Assembly: GCF_947072475.1 (NCBI RefSeq)
Contig: NZ_CAMTIA010000014.1
Location: 1-64,000, forward strand
Source: an uncultured Deefgea sp.
GTDB taxonomy: Bacteria; Pseudomonadota; Gammaproteobacteria; Burkholderiales; Chitinibacteraceae
Reading direction: 5' to 3'
Length of the DNA: 64,000 nt
In this document: piece after piece, positions 42,921-52,305 of the stretch
Numbering within the stretch: the first letter of the stretch is position 1
Layout of the letters: the number at the start of each line of letters is the position of its first letter
The notes under the pieces: model-generated
Database searches by the model: none
Told to the model about the DNA's origin: nothing
The model's input: the letters and a program-made list of their open reading frames with translations, nothing else
Position numbers and translations under genes: made by a program

Positions 42921-45128
42921 TTAATTGTTCGACATCCCCGCTGCGGTTGCGCGTGCGGCATGCAGTTTTTGGTAGCTATCGATGATGCGCTGGTGACGAT
43001 CAAGTCCTTCTAGTTGCATGCTGGTTGGGGTCAGGCCATAAAAGCGGATGGTATCGTTGATTGAGCCGATCACCGCGTCCATGCGCTCATTGCCAAACAT
43101 GCGGCGGAAGTTAACCTCATAGTCGGCCAGTTCCATTTCATCATCCATCTCAACTTCAAGCACCACATTCATTGCTTGATAAAACAATACGCGATCAAGC
43201 GTGTTGTCGTTGTATTGCAAGAAAGCACCGACTAGCTCATGCGCTTCAGGATATTGATGCAAGGCCAGATGAATCAATAGTTTGAGTTCGAGTACGGTGA
43301 GTTGACCCCAAACGGTGTTTTCATCAAAGGCAATGCCAATTAAGTCGGTGATGGTGGAGTAATCACCCAGCTCGTTGTCTTCTAAACGATCGAGCAGGGC
43401 CACCAGACGAACATCGCTTAAGCGGTGCAAGTTCAAAATATCTTCGCGGAACAATAGCGCTTTATTGGTGTTGTCCCAGACCAAGTCGTCGATCGGGTAA
43501 ATTTCCGAATAGCCAGGTACCACAATGCGGCAGGCGATGGCACCGAGTTGATCGTACACCGCCATATAGGCTTCTTTGCCCATGTCGGCCAAAATGCCAA
43601 ACAGGGTGGCCGCTTCGTCGGCATTGGCGTTGTCGCCTTGGCTGGCGAAATCCCACTCAACAAATTCGTACTGTGCTTTGGCACTGAAAAAGCGCCACGA
43701 CACAATGCCGCTCGAATCAATAAAATGCTCAACAAAGTTATTGGGTTCTGTGAGTGCTTGGCTTTCAAAGGTTGGGCGGGGTAGATCGTTCATGCCTTCA
43801 AAACTACGGCCTTGCAGCAACTCGGTTAGGCTGCGCTCTAAGGCGACTTCTAAGCTCGGGTGCGCGCCGAATGAGGCAAATACGCCGCCAGTGCGTGGGT
43901 TCATTAGCGTGACGCACATCACCGGATATACACCGCCAAGCGATGCGTCTTTTACGATGACCGGGAAGCCTTGCTCTTCTAAGCCTTGAATGCCCGCTAA
44001 AATGCTCGGGTATTTCTCTAGCACGGCTTGCGGTACATCCGGCAGCGTGATTTCGCCCTCGAGAATTTCGCGTTTCACTGCGCGCTCAAAGATTTCTGAT
44101 AGACATTGCACTTGGGCTTCGGCCAAGGTATTGCCGGCGCTCATGCCGTTACTCACAAACAGGTTTTCGAGCAAATTGCTCGGGAAATACACCGTTTCGC
44201 CGTCTGACTGACGCACAAACGGTAAGCAGCAGATGCCGCGCGCCGCATTGCCCGAATTGGTATCAATCAAATGCGAGCCGAGTAGCTCGTCATCGGGGTT
44301 GAAAATTGGCAGGCAATAGTCATCGAGGATTTCAGTTGGTAGCGCATTATTGGGCCCCGGCTGAAACCAGCGCTCGCTCGGGTGATGCACAAACTGCGCA
44401 TTGGCGATGTCATTGCCAAAGAAATGCCCCGCGTAGAAAAAATTGCAGTTGAGTCGCTCGATAAATTCGCCCAAGGCCGATGCCAATGCGCTTTCTTTGC
44501 TTGCGCCTTTGCCATTGGTAAAACACATTGGTGAGTGCGCGTCGCGAATATGTAGCGACCAAACATTGGGGATGATATTGCGCCACGAAGCGATTTCAAT
44601 CTTCATGCCCAAATTGGCCAATAGGCCAGACATATTGGCGATGGTTTGCTCGAGCGGTAGATCTTTACCAACGATATAGGTGGCGGCGTCCGCATCGGGA
44701 TTTAATGTCAACAAAGCTTGCGCATCGGCGTCGAGATTATCGACTTCTTCAATGATAAATTCAGGCCCCGCTTGCACGACTTTTTTGACCGTGCAGCGCT
44801 CAATCGAGCGCAAAATGCCTTGTCGATCTTTGTCTGAGATTTCTTTAGGTAATTCCACCTGAATTTTGAATATTTGCTGATAGCGGTTTTCTGGATCAAC
44901 AATATTGTTTTGCGATAGACGAATATGCTCGGTCGAAATACCGCGCGTATCGCAATACAACTTCACAAAATACGCCGCGCACAACGCCGATGAGGCCAAA
45001 AAATAGTCGAACGGCCCCGGTGCCGAGCCGTCGCCCTTGTAGCGGATCGGCTGATCGGCCACCACCGTGAAATCATCGAACTTGGCTTCAAGACGAAGCT
45101 TGTCGAGAAAATTGACCTTAATTTCCAT
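42921..45128 (-). CDS. OsmC-YcaO fusion protein
   Basis: The 735-residue protein starts with an OsmC/Ohr-like domain (about 1-135) with its two cysteines in SSALCAAYF and IERCTVKKV, followed by a YcaO domain (about 150-560; MCFTNGKGASKESALASALGE with the ATP-binding glutamates and ALSEIFERAVKREIL-like helix) and a helical C-terminal part to 735 with TPR-like pairs. YcaO domains use ATP to activate backbone amides; stand-alone YcaO in E. coli is linked to ribosomal protein S12 methylthiolation. OsmC domains reduce peroxides. No RiPP precursor, protease or exporter is adjacent, so a RiPP role is unlikely. AAGGA precedes the ATG. Confidence 0.9.
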   Translation of the reverse strand: MEIKVNFLDKLRLEAKFDDFTVVADQPIRYKGDGSAPGPFDYFLASSALCAAYFVKLYCDTRGISTEHIRLSQNNIVDPENRYQQIFKIQVELPKEISDKDRQGILRSIERCTVKKVVQAGPEFIIEEVDNLDADAQALLTLNPDADAATYIVGKDLPLEQTIANMSGLLANLGMKIEIASWRNIIPNVWSLHIRDAHSPMCFTNGKGASKESALASALGEFIERLNCNFFYAGHFFGNDIANAQFVHHPSERWFQPGPNNALPTEILDDYCLPIFNPDDELLGSHLIDTNSGNAARGICCLPFVRQSDGETVYFPSNLLENLFVSNGMSAGNTLAEAQVQCLSEIFERAVKREILEGEITLPDVPQAVLEKYPSILAGIQGLEEQGFPVIVKDASLGGVYPVMCVTLMNPRTGGVFASFGAHPSLEVALERSLTELLQGRSFEGMNDLPRPTFESQALTEPNNFVEHFIDSSGIVSWRFFSAKAQYEFVEWDFASQGDNANADEAATLFGILADMGKEAYMAVYDQLGAIACRIVVPGYSEIYPIDDLVWDNTNKALLFREDILNLHRLSDVRLVALLDRLEDNELGDYSTITDLIGIAFDENTVWGQLTVLELKLLIHLALHQYPEAHELVGAFLQYNDNTLDRVLFYQAMNVVLEVEMDDEMELADYEVNFRRMFGNERMDAVIGSINDTIRFYGLTPTSMQLEGLDRHQRIIDSYQKLHAARATAAGMSNN

Positions 45129-45517
45129 GGCAGAATTCCTTAAATAGCGCGCATATTGAGTTAGCGCGCATTATCCGGATTTTTGCCGTTGTAGTCCTGC
45201 GCTTTGCAGTAATACCGCCAACGGGCTACTGATCTCAAGTGCGTTGCGGTTCATTTTGCTGTTGATCAATGATGGCAGATTGCTCTATTTTTTTGCCACT
45301 GAGCTTGGCGTAACGTTAGTCGTGTTTGTTTTGTTTATAAGTAAGCTATAGTATCGTTCTGTGTAATAATTTATGATTGAATGTGTGATCTTTATTTTAG
45401 CAATGCAGTATTTTTTGATTTAGCGCTGTGCATTGCAAAATTCACTGGCGTCTTTTTTTTGGGCAGGCGTTGACCGAGTTATCATTCTTTATCAATTAAT
45501 TTAGTTTTGGAGTAAGC
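45129..45517. other. Intergenic region, divergent promoters
   Basis: No gene is supported in this 389-bp stretch between the osmC-ycaO gene and the GAF-GGDEF gene. It is AT-rich in its right half, as expected for promoters, but I see no clear box or hairpin. Confidence 0.4.
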
Positions 45518-46567
45518 ATGTTACCGGCCCCCATCCCGAGCAATGAAGACGAAAGAATGGCCTCATTGCGTAAGATGTTATTGCTGTCTACGCCCGACGA
45601 AGAGGTATTCGATCGCGTCGTTCGCATGACCAAGCGGGTGTTTAATGTGCCGATTGTTTTGGTGTCGCTCATTGATGAAAACCGGCAGTGGTTTAAATCC
45701 TGCATGGGTTTACCGGTGAGAGAGACTGGGCGGGACATTTCTTTTTGTGGCCATGCCATTCTGGGCGATGATTTATTTGTGATTGCCGATGCGCGCCAAG
45801 ATATTCGTTTTGCCGATAATCCGCTGGTGCTGGATGCGCCTTACGTTATTTTTTATGCCGGTCGACCACTCAAAAATGCCGATGGGCATAATGTTGGCAC
45901 TTTATGCATTATTGATCACGTGCCTCGTGTACTTTCGGATGAAGAACGCAATTGTTTGCATGATTTGGGTAGCTGGGTAGAGCAGGTATTTTTAACCCGA
46001 GAATTAAGCGAATCGCAGCAAATGATGTTTGCTGAATTGTGCGAAGTGAGGCGCGCTTCTTTGCTCGATCCTTTACTCAATATTTGGCATCGCGGCGCCA
46101 TTATGGATGTACTTAAGCGCGAAATGGCGCGCGCTGGGCGTAGCCATATGCCTTTAGCTTTGATGATGGTGGATGTGGATTATTTTAAGCAAGTCAATGA
46201 TCAGTATGGTCATCCGGTTGGCGATCAGTTATTGATTGAATTTGTGCGGATGATTAAGTTTTGTTTACGCTCTTATGATCATTTAGGTCGCTATGGCGGC
46301 GATGAATTTATTATTGTGTTGCCGGATATTCAACATGCGCATGCGGTTGAAAAAGCCAATGCGATTTTGCTGGCCATTCAAAACACACCATTATTAATCA
46401 ATCAGCAAACCATTACGATGTCCGCGAGTATTGGCGTGGCCACCATGCCGGCTGAGACGCCATGCAGTGCCTGTGATTTGATTCAGCGGGCAGATGACGC
46501 TTTATTGCGGGCCAAAAAGCAGGGGCGAGGACGAGTTGAAGTCGCGCCAGCAGTCGCGAATCCCTAA
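45518..46567 (+). CDS. GAF-GGDEF diguanylate cyclase
   Basis: The 349-residue protein has an N-terminal GAF domain (about 25-165; VLVSLIDENRQWFKSCMGL, DISFCGHAIL, YAGRPLKNADGHNVGTLCII) and a C-terminal GGDEF domain (about 180-340) with LLNIWHRGAIM, DVDYFKQVNDQYGH and RYGGDEF. All active-site residues for c-di-GMP synthesis are present. The GAF type resembles those that respond to redox or small molecules in other proteins. GGAG precedes the ATG. It lies just upstream of hmp on the same strand, though hmp has its own promoter. Confidence 0.92.
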   Translation: MLPAPIPSNEDERMASLRKMLLLSTPDEEVFDRVVRMTKRVFNVPIVLVSLIDENRQWFKSCMGLPVRETGRDISFCGHAILGDDLFVIADARQDIRFADNPLVLDAPYVIFYAGRPLKNADGHNVGTLCIIDHVPRVLSDEERNCLHDLGSWVEQVFLTRELSESQQMMFAELCEVRRASLLDPLLNIWHRGAIMDVLKREMARAGRSHMPLALMMVDVDYFKQVNDQYGHPVGDQLLIEFVRMIKFCLRSYDHLGRYGGDEFIIVLPDIQHAHAVEKANAILLAIQNTPLLINQQTITMSASIGVATMPAETPCSACDLIQRADDALLRAKKQGRGRVEVAPAVANP

Positions 46568-46644
46568 AGCATAAATCCTTACATTAGTATTGCGATGAAT
46601 GGTCGCGGCAAAATACCGCAATGCCGTGTCTTTTCTTATAGCCA

Positions 46645-46669
46645 TAAATATGTATAATTAATACATCTT
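46645..46669 (+). promoter_or_regulatory. hmp promoter with predicted NsrR operator
   Basis: ATGTATAATTAATACAT (46650-46666), followed by CTT, matches the ATGYATTT-N-AAATRCAT style of NsrR sites known from nitric-oxide-responsive genes. It overlaps a perfect -10 box TATAAT at 46653-46658; the -35 is weak. Binding of a NO-sensitive repressor here would block the promoter. nsrR itself is not in the window. Confidence 0.7.
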
Positions 46670-46692
46670 TATGAACTGATGTAGGAATAACC

Positions 46693-47889
46693 ATGCTTAA
46701 TTTGACTGATCGTGACTTAGTTCGCGCCACTGCGCCGATTCTTAAACAGCATGGTGTGGCGCTCACCACGCATTTTTATGCACGAATGTTTCAGCATAAT
46801 CCAGAACTCAAACAGATTTTTAACGAAGGCAATCAGCAGTCTGGTGCGCAGCAACAAGCGCTGGCGATGGCGGTTGCGGCGTATGCAGAACACATTGATA
46901 ACCCCAGCGTATTAGCGCCAGTATTAACGCGCATTGCCAATAAACACATCAGCTTGGGCATCCGCCCCGAGCATTACCCGATTGTCGGCCATCATTTATT
47001 GGCGTCGATTCGAGAAGTGCTGGGTGCTGCCGCGACGGATGAATTGATTGCTGCTTGGGCCGCAGCTTATGGCCAACTGGCCGATGTATTGATTGCCGAA
47101 GAAGCGCAATTGTATGCTGCTGCCGCATTCAAAAGCGGCGGCTGGACCGGCTGGCGTGGTTTTGTGGTGGCGAAAAAAGCAGTCGAAAGCAGCGAAATTA
47201 CATCGTTTTATTTACGCCCGGCCGATGGCGGCGCGGTGCCAGATTATCTGCCTGGGCAATATATTTCGGTGCGGATGTTTGTGCCTGAATGGCAGTTGAT
47301 GCAGCCACGGCAGTACAGTTTGTCAGATGCGCCGGGACAAGATTATTTGCGAATTTCAGTTAAGCGTGAGCAAAACCAGCAAATCATCGGCCAAGTTTCA
47401 AACCTATTGCATAGCACGATTGAAGTGGGCGACGTGATTGATGTAGCACCACCGGCTGGCGATTTTGTCTTGCATACCGATCGCAGTAGTCCCGTGGTGT
47501 TGATCAGTGGTGGCGTTGGGATTACCCCGATGATGGCGATGCTGCAGCATTTGCATGCCACAGGCACTGAGCGCCAAGTGAGCTCAATTCACGCTTGCCG
47601 CAATCCTGAGGTGCATGCTTTTAAACAGCAGGTGCAGCAATTGACTGCAGCCAAGCCCAATTTTGCCGCGACGATTTTTTATGATCAAGCCGATCCCGCA
47701 GCCAGCCATCACCTTGGCCCGATTGATTTGGCCAAGCTAGCTGATCGGGTGATTTTGCCGGATGCGGATTATTATTTGTGTGGCCCTTTGGCGTTTATGC
47801 AGGCACACATTAAATCATTACACGCACTGGGCGTGAGTGGTGAGCGAATTCATGCCGAAGCATTTGGCACGGGTGGCGTGAGCGTTTAA
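46693..47889 (+). CDS. hmp: Flavohemoprotein, nitric oxide dioxygenase
   Basis: The 398-residue enzyme converts nitric oxide to nitrate with O2 and NAD(P)H. The globin domain (1-140) carries the haem-ligating histidine in ANKHISLGI at about residue 85; the FAD domain has PRQYSLSDAP (about 203-212); the NAD domain has SGGVGITPMMAML and YLCGPLAFM near the C-terminus. Length is typical. AGGAATAACC precedes the ATG. A predicted NsrR operator at 46645-46669 indicates induction by nitric oxide. It is convergent with the acoR-type gene. Confidence 0.96.
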   Translation: MLNLTDRDLVRATAPILKQHGVALTTHFYARMFQHNPELKQIFNEGNQQSGAQQQALAMAVAAYAEHIDNPSVLAPVLTRIANKHISLGIRPEHYPIVGHHLLASIREVLGAAATDELIAAWAAAYGQLADVLIAEEAQLYAAAAFKSGGWTGWRGFVVAKKAVESSEITSFYLRPADGGAVPDYLPGQYISVRMFVPEWQLMQPRQYSLSDAPGQDYLRISVKREQNQQIIGQVSNLLHSTIEVGDVIDVAPPAGDFVLHTDRSSPVVLISGGVGITPMMAMLQHLHATGTERQVSSIHACRNPEVHAFKQQVQQLTAAKPNFAATIFYDQADPAASHHLGPIDLAKLADRVILPDADYYLCGPLAFMQAHIKSLHALGVSGERIHAEAFGTGGVSV

Positions 47890-47956
47890 TTGGCGCAGCG
47901 CTAAAACCGTATTTTCCCAGCGTATGGTGTAAAGCGCTATGCGCTGCGGATTTTGT

Positions 47957-48005
47957 GGGTATATTAATGGGGGCTATATTTTGTATGTTCTACATGAATA
48001 TACCC
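47957..48005 (-). repeat. 49-nt GGTAT/ATACC intergenic repeat, copy 5 of 7
   Basis: Begins GGGTATATTA and ends GAATATACCC on the plus strand; 49 bases. It lies between the convergent hmp and acoR-type genes. Confidence 0.75.
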
Positions 48006-48028
48006 TTTAAAATCAGCAAAAAATCTAA

Positions 48029-48067
48029 ACGACTGTGATGCCATGCTGAGGTGGCTGGATCAGTCGT
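48029..48067 (-). terminator. Possible terminator of the acoR-type gene
   Basis: On the minus strand ACGACTG-type arms (48061-48067 with 48029-48035) enclose a GC-rich inner hairpin and are followed by TTTAGATTTTTT. Imperfect but well placed after the stop at 48085. Confidence 0.4.
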
Positions 48068-48084
48068 GTCGTTATTAATTTCAA

Positions 48085-49857
48085 TTATTTATTCCGGTAA
48101 ACCGTATTACGTGAAATACCCAGAGCGCGCGCAGTGGCAGAGATGTTGCCGTGATGCGCAGCGAGCGCAGTTTGAATCGCTTGTGTTGAGAGCGTGTGTA
48201 AATGGCTTGCTTGCTCAGGATTGACGGTCGTTGCGTCGATAAACTCATCAGGAAAATGCGCAATATCCAGTTGCTTTTCATCGCCCGCCAAGGCCGCAGC
48301 CGTGCGTAATACCATATATAACTGCCTAAAATTGCCCGGCCAATCGTAGTTCAAACACCGCGCCAGCGCCGCTGGTGACAATTGTTTTTGGCCTAAATTA
48401 TGCAAGATTTTGCCAATGACAACCGCTAAATCGCTGCGTTCGCGCACTGGTGGTAGTTTCACCGTGAGCCCTTGAATTCGATAATACAAGTCTTCGCGAA
48501 ACCAGCCTTGCGCCACTTGCGCGGCTAAATCACGGTGGGTGGCACAAATGAGCGCCATATCAATCGCAATTGAGCGATCGCTGCCCAGCGGCGTGATTTC
48601 TCTTTCTTGTAATACCCGCAGTAAGCGCGCCTGCAAAGCCAAGGGCATATCGCCAATTTCATCCAAAAATAAAGTCCCACCCTGCGCTTGAATGATTTTG
48701 CCATGGTTGCCACTGCGTTTAGCTCCGGTAAATGCGCCCTCTGCGTAGCCAAATAATTCAGATTCAATCAGCGATTCTGGAATCGACGCGCAATTGATTG
48801 CGACAAAGTTTTTGCTGGCTTGCGGCGAATCTTTATGAATCGCTTGCGCTAGAAGCTCTTTGCCGCTGCCGGTTTCGCCGGTAATTAAAATCGGAATTTC
48901 ATGGCCTAATACTTTACTCACGCGCTCAATAATGCGGGCCACTTGGGCGTCGCCGGTATTGAGGTAATTTAAATGCGAAAACCGCTTGCTTTGCTGCGTT
49001 TTCGGCGCGCTAGCAAAGCGGGCGATGGCCGCAATACGCATGCCATTGTGCAAAGTCAGCGTCAGCTGCGCTGGGCTAAAGCGGCAGGCGCTAAAGATGT
49101 CGTTGATCGATTGATGGCGCGTATCAAAACAGTGAGCAAATGACGTTGCTGCCGCAGCACCGAGCTGAAACAGCGCGCTTTGATTGGCCGCTAAGCATTG
49201 CCCATCGAGATCAAACACCAAAATGCCTTCTATCGCAGTTGCAATTAATTCAGCTCGACTATGAAAGCTGATATAGAGGGCGTCATGAAAGGCATGATCG
49301 AGGATTTTATTTTCTAATTCTTGTGCCGACATTTTGATTAACGACAGCGTTGACGCATGGTAACTACGGTAATCACCCGTTACATCAATCACGCCAAGCA
49401 GGCTGGAATCGGGGCTAAAAATCGGTACGCTGGCGCAAGTGAGGCCTTGATTGGCGCGTAAAAAATGTTGTTCGGCATGCACGGTGATGGCGTGTTGCTC
49501 GGCCAAAGCCGTGCCAATGGCATTGGTGCCCTGATATTGCTCGCTCCAGATGGCACCGGGCTTGAGGGCAACCTTGTGGTTTTTGGCTAAAAATTGATCG
49601 TCACCTAAGGCATGCAGCACCAGCCCATTGGCGTCAGTGAGCACAATCGTGCTGTGACTTTTGGCGATTTGTTGATACAGCGTGCTCAGTACTGGCAGCG
49701 CTTGTAGATAAAACCCGCGCTGCTCGTCTTGCTGCGCTTGCAGTTGCTTGGCCGATAAAATGACATAGTCAGCTTGCTGCACGGCATCGAGACCATATTG
49801 CGCTGAGCGTTGATGCGCTGCCAATAATTGCGTCGATTGCAATTGAAATTGATCCAC
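48085..49857 (-). CDS. Sigma-54-dependent activator, AcoR type
   Basis: The 590-residue regulator has an N-terminal GAF-type sensor (about 60-170), a second linker/PAS-like part (about 200-290), an AAA+ domain (about 305-525; Walker A GETGSGKE, the sigma-54 contact loop GAFTGA, Walker B-type GGTLFLDEIGD) and a Fis-type helix-turn-helix at the C-terminus (ARALGISRNTVYRN). It starts with GTG at 49857 after GGAG. It is divergent from an aldehyde dehydrogenase gene preceded by a -24/-12 promoter and TGTTCA repeats, so it most likely activates that gene in response to an aldehyde or alcohol. Acetoin dehydrogenase genes, the classic AcoR targets, are absent. Confidence 0.92.
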   Translation of the reverse strand: MDQFQLQSTQLLAAHQRSAQYGLDAVQQADYVILSAKQLQAQQDEQRGFYLQALPVLSTLYQQIAKSHSTIVLTDANGLVLHALGDDQFLAKNHKVALKPGAIWSEQYQGTNAIGTALAEQHAITVHAEQHFLRANQGLTCASVPIFSPDSSLLGVIDVTGDYRSYHASTLSLIKMSAQELENKILDHAFHDALYISFHSRAELIATAIEGILVFDLDGQCLAANQSALFQLGAAAATSFAHCFDTRHQSINDIFSACRFSPAQLTLTLHNGMRIAAIARFASAPKTQQSKRFSHLNYLNTGDAQVARIIERVSKVLGHEIPILITGETGSGKELLAQAIHKDSPQASKNFVAINCASIPESLIESELFGYAEGAFTGAKRSGNHGKIIQAQGGTLFLDEIGDMPLALQARLLRVLQEREITPLGSDRSIAIDMALICATHRDLAAQVAQGWFREDLYYRIQGLTVKLPPVRERSDLAVVIGKILHNLGQKQLSPAALARCLNYDWPGNFRQLYMVLRTAAALAGDEKQLDIAHFPDEFIDATTVNPEQASHLHTLSTQAIQTALAAHHGNISATARALGISRNTVYRNK

Positions 49858-49967
49858 AACCGCTCCTTATCCAGTGAGTTGGTTTTGCCAGCCGAGGGCT
49901 GATTTTTATTGTGTGCCTGCGTGCGGTAAAAAGGCAAATTGAGCCTTAATCACACTATGCCAACGGT

Positions 49968-50033
49968 TGTTCATCGGTGTTCAACTGTTCAGTGTCAGTG
50001 TTCAAAATTGACACACTTACGCTATTGTGTTCA
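49968..50033 (+). promoter_or_regulatory. Probable upstream activator sites
   Basis: TGTTCA occurs five times (49968, 49978, 49986, 49999, 50028), and GTGTCA (49992-49997) faces TGACAC (50009-50014) as an inverted repeat. The cluster sits 55-120 bases before the -24/-12 promoter, the usual place for enhancer sites of sigma-54 activators. The divergent AcoR-type protein is the natural candidate to bind here. Confidence 0.55.
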
Positions 50034-50089
50034 ATCCTGGGTTTGAAATATATCTAATAAAATCAAGGCTTAATCTGGTTTTTAAAACT

Positions 50090-50105
50090 AGGCATGGCTT
50101 TTGCA
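50090..50105 (+). promoter_or_regulatory. Sigma-54 (-24/-12) promoter
   Basis: AGGCATGGCTTTTGCA matches TGGCAYR-N4-TTGCA at every conserved position but the first, with GG and GC exactly ten bases apart. It reads towards the aldehyde dehydrogenase gene 140 bases downstream. Confidence 0.8.
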
Positions 50106-50245
50106 AATAGCTTGAGTAGCAAACAGAGTTCGCCCCAAAAAACCAAGTCAAACGCGTGTTACAGCGTGGATTGAGTAATAGGACGATGATTGTTGCCGCC
50201 AAGTTGAAGTGTCATTTTTTGATTAAATCTAAGGAGTGAACGCAA

Positions 50246-51766
50246 ATGAACCATGCTGAAATGAAGTTTTTGAATATTGCATTTCCCTATCGTCAGCAGT
50301 ATGGCAATTTTATTAATGGCACATGGCAAGCGCCGCTCGATGGTGAATATTTTGACAATATCACGCCGATTACCGGACAAGTTTTTTGCCAAGTGGCGCG
50401 ATCGAAAGCGGCCGATGTGGAGTTGGCGCTGGATGCAGCGCATGCCGCCAAAGGAGCATGGGGCCGCACCAGCGCAGCGGAGCGCGCACGGATTTTGAAT
50501 CAAATTGCCGATCGGATGGAAGCCAATTTAGAAATGCTGGCCGTTGCCGAAACCATCGACAATGGCAAACCGATCCGTGAAACACGCGCGGCCGATATCC
50601 CGCTGGCGATTGATCATTTTCGTTATTTTGCTGGCGCCATTCGCGCGCAAGAAGGCGGTATTTCAGAAATTGATCATGATACGGTGGCGTATCATTTTCA
50701 TGAGCCGCTGGGCGTTGTCGGGCAGATTATTCCGTGGAATTTCCCGATTTTAATGGCCACTTGGAAGCTCGCTCCCGCATTAGCTGCCGGCAATTGTGTG
50801 GTGTTAAAACCTGCCGAGCAAACGCCAGCTTCGATCTTGGTGTTGGCGGAGTTGATTGCTGATTTATTACCACCGGGCGTACTCAATATCGTCAATGGCT
50901 ACGGTCTAGAGGCAGGTAAACCGCTAGCCAGTAGCAAACGCATTGCCAAAATTGCCTTTACTGGAGAAACCACCACCGGGCGTTTGATTATGCAATACGC
51001 CGGTCAAAACTTGATTCCGGCGACGCTCGAATTAGGCGGTAAAAGCCCAAATATTTTCTTTGCCAGTGTGATGCAAGCCGATGACGCATATTTTGATAAA
51101 GCACTCGAAGGCTTTGCAATGTTTGCACTCAACCAAGGCGAGGTGTGTACCTGTCCATCGCGCGCATTGATTCAAGAGTCGATTTACGAGCAATTTATGG
51201 AGCGAGCGGTGCAGCGGGTGAAAGCCATTCGCCAAGGTCATCCACTCGATGGCAATACCATGATTGGCGCCCAAGCATCGCAAGAGCAGTTTGAAAAAAT
51301 CTTGTCGTATTTAGATTTAGGCAAACAAGAAGGCGCCAAATGCTTAACCGGCGGTGAGGCTACACGGCTTGATGGCGAGTTGGGCCAAGGGTTTTACATT
51401 CAACCAACGATTTTTGTTGGTCATAACAAAATGCGCATTTTCCAAGAAGAAATTTTTGGCCCAGTGGTCTCGGTCACCACCTTTAAAACTGAAGCCGAAG
51501 CGCTAGAAATCGCCAACGACACCTTATACGGTTTGGGTGCTGGTGTTTGGAGCCGAGATATCAATCAGGCGTATCGCTTTGGCCGTGAGATTCAAGCGGG
51601 CCGAGTTTGGACCAATTGCTATCACGCGTATCCGGCGCACGCGGCTTTTGGTGGTTATAAGCAATCGGGGATAGGTCGAGAAAATCACAAAATGATGCTC
51701 GATCATTATCAACAAACTAAAAACTTACTCGTGAGCTATTCCAATCAAGCGCTGGGCTTTTTCTAA
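50246..51766 (+). CDS. NAD-dependent aldehyde dehydrogenase (AldB/ExaC type)
   Basis: The 506-residue enzyme oxidises aldehydes, probably acetaldehyde, to acids. The catalytic cysteine is in [12 protein letters not shown] at about residue 303, the general base in LELGGKSPN, and the cofactor motif FTGETTTGR is normal. It matches the acetaldehyde dehydrogenase subgroup that is often followed by a DUF779 gene, as here. AAGGAGTGAACGCAA precedes the ATG. A sigma-54 promoter at 50090-50105 and the divergent AcoR-type regulator suggest induction by an aldehyde or its precursor alcohol. Confidence 0.93.
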   Translation: MNHAEMKFLNIAFPYRQQYGNFINGTWQAPLDGEYFDNITPITGQVFCQVARSKAADVELALDAAHAAKGAWGRTSAAERARILNQIADRMEANLEMLAVAETIDNGKPIRETRAADIPLAIDHFRYFAGAIRAQEGGISEIDHDTVAYHFHEPLGVVGQIIPWNFPILMATWKLAPALAAGNCVVLKPAEQTPASILVLAELIADLLPPGVLNIVNGYGLEAGKPLASSKRIAKIAFTGETTTGRLIMQYAGQNLIPATLELGGKSPNIFFASVMQADDAYFDKALEGFAMFALNQGEVCTCPSRALIQESIYEQFMERAVQRVKAIRQGHPLDGNTMIGAQASQEQFEKILSYLDLGKQEGAKCLTGGEATRLDGELGQGFYIQPTIFVGHNKMRIFQEEIFGPVVSVTTFKTEAEALEIANDTLYGLGAGVWSRDINQAYRFGREIQAGRVWTNCYHAYPAHAAFGGYKQSGIGRENHKMMLDHYQQTKNLLVSYSNQALGFF

Positions 51767-51832
51767 AATCCGCTGGGCGATGCGATTTGCTGTTTGCTGT
51801 TTGCGGATCGCGGATCGCCCAGGAGAATGTCA

Positions 51833-52231
51833 ATGACGAATATAGATCTGGTGGTACCGCGAGTGATCGCTACCGATGCCGCATTGCAGTTAATTGATTC
51901 GTTAGCACTGCGCTATGGTGCTTTGCTGTTTCATCAATCGGGTGGCTGCTGTGATGGCAGCGCGCCGATGTGTTTCTCGCGCACGGAGTTTCACGTTGGC
52001 GCTGGCGATGTATATCTGGGCGATATTGGCGGTGCGCCGTTTTATATGAGTGCCTCACAGTTTGAATACTGGCAACACACGCAATTAAACATCGATGTGG
52101 TGGCTGGGATGGGTGGGATGTTTTCTTTAGAAAGTGGCACCGGCCGCCGATTTTTAACGCGCTCGCGATTGTTTACCGATGAGGAATGGCAATGGCTTGC
52201 CGCGCATCCAGTGACATTTGCTGCGGGTTGA
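51833..52231 (+). CDS. DUF779 protein
   Basis: A 132-residue protein with the DUF779 pattern: GALLFHQSGGCCDGSAPMCF (conserved Cys pair), DVYLGDIGG, and FEYWQHTQLNIDVVAG with FSLESGTGRRFLTRSRLF. Its function is unknown, but it nearly always follows aldehyde dehydrogenase genes of the AldB/ExaC type, so it may help enzyme activity or metal handling. The frame is open from 51794; AGGAG with good spacing points to the ATG at 51833. A terminator follows. Confidence 0.9.
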   Translation: MTNIDLVVPRVIATDAALQLIDSLALRYGALLFHQSGGCCDGSAPMCFSRTEFHVGAGDVYLGDIGGAPFYMSASQFEYWQHTQLNIDVVAGMGGMFSLESGTGRRFLTRSRLFTDEEWQWLAAHPVTFAAG

Positions 52232-52238
52232 CTCAAAG

Positions 52239-52278
52239 AAAAAACCATCAGGGCTTGCTTGCGCTGATGGTTTTTTTT
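52239..52278. terminator. Bidirectional terminator between DUF779 gene and gabD
   Basis: AAAAAACCATCAG pairs with CTGATGGTTTTTT around a 12-base loop, with a T run after it. It lies between convergent genes. Confidence 0.9.
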
Positions 52279-52305
52279 GGGTCAATTTAAGCGGTTTGGA
52301 TCGAT

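Noticed and set aside
42921-45128. RiPP biosynthetic cluster centred on YcaO
   Set aside because: No precursor peptide, dehydrogenase, protease or exporter gene is near, and the OsmC fusion points to a housekeeping role.
48085-52231. Acetoin catabolic operon
   Set aside because: Only the AcoR-type regulator suggests it; the acetoin dehydrogenase genes are missing.
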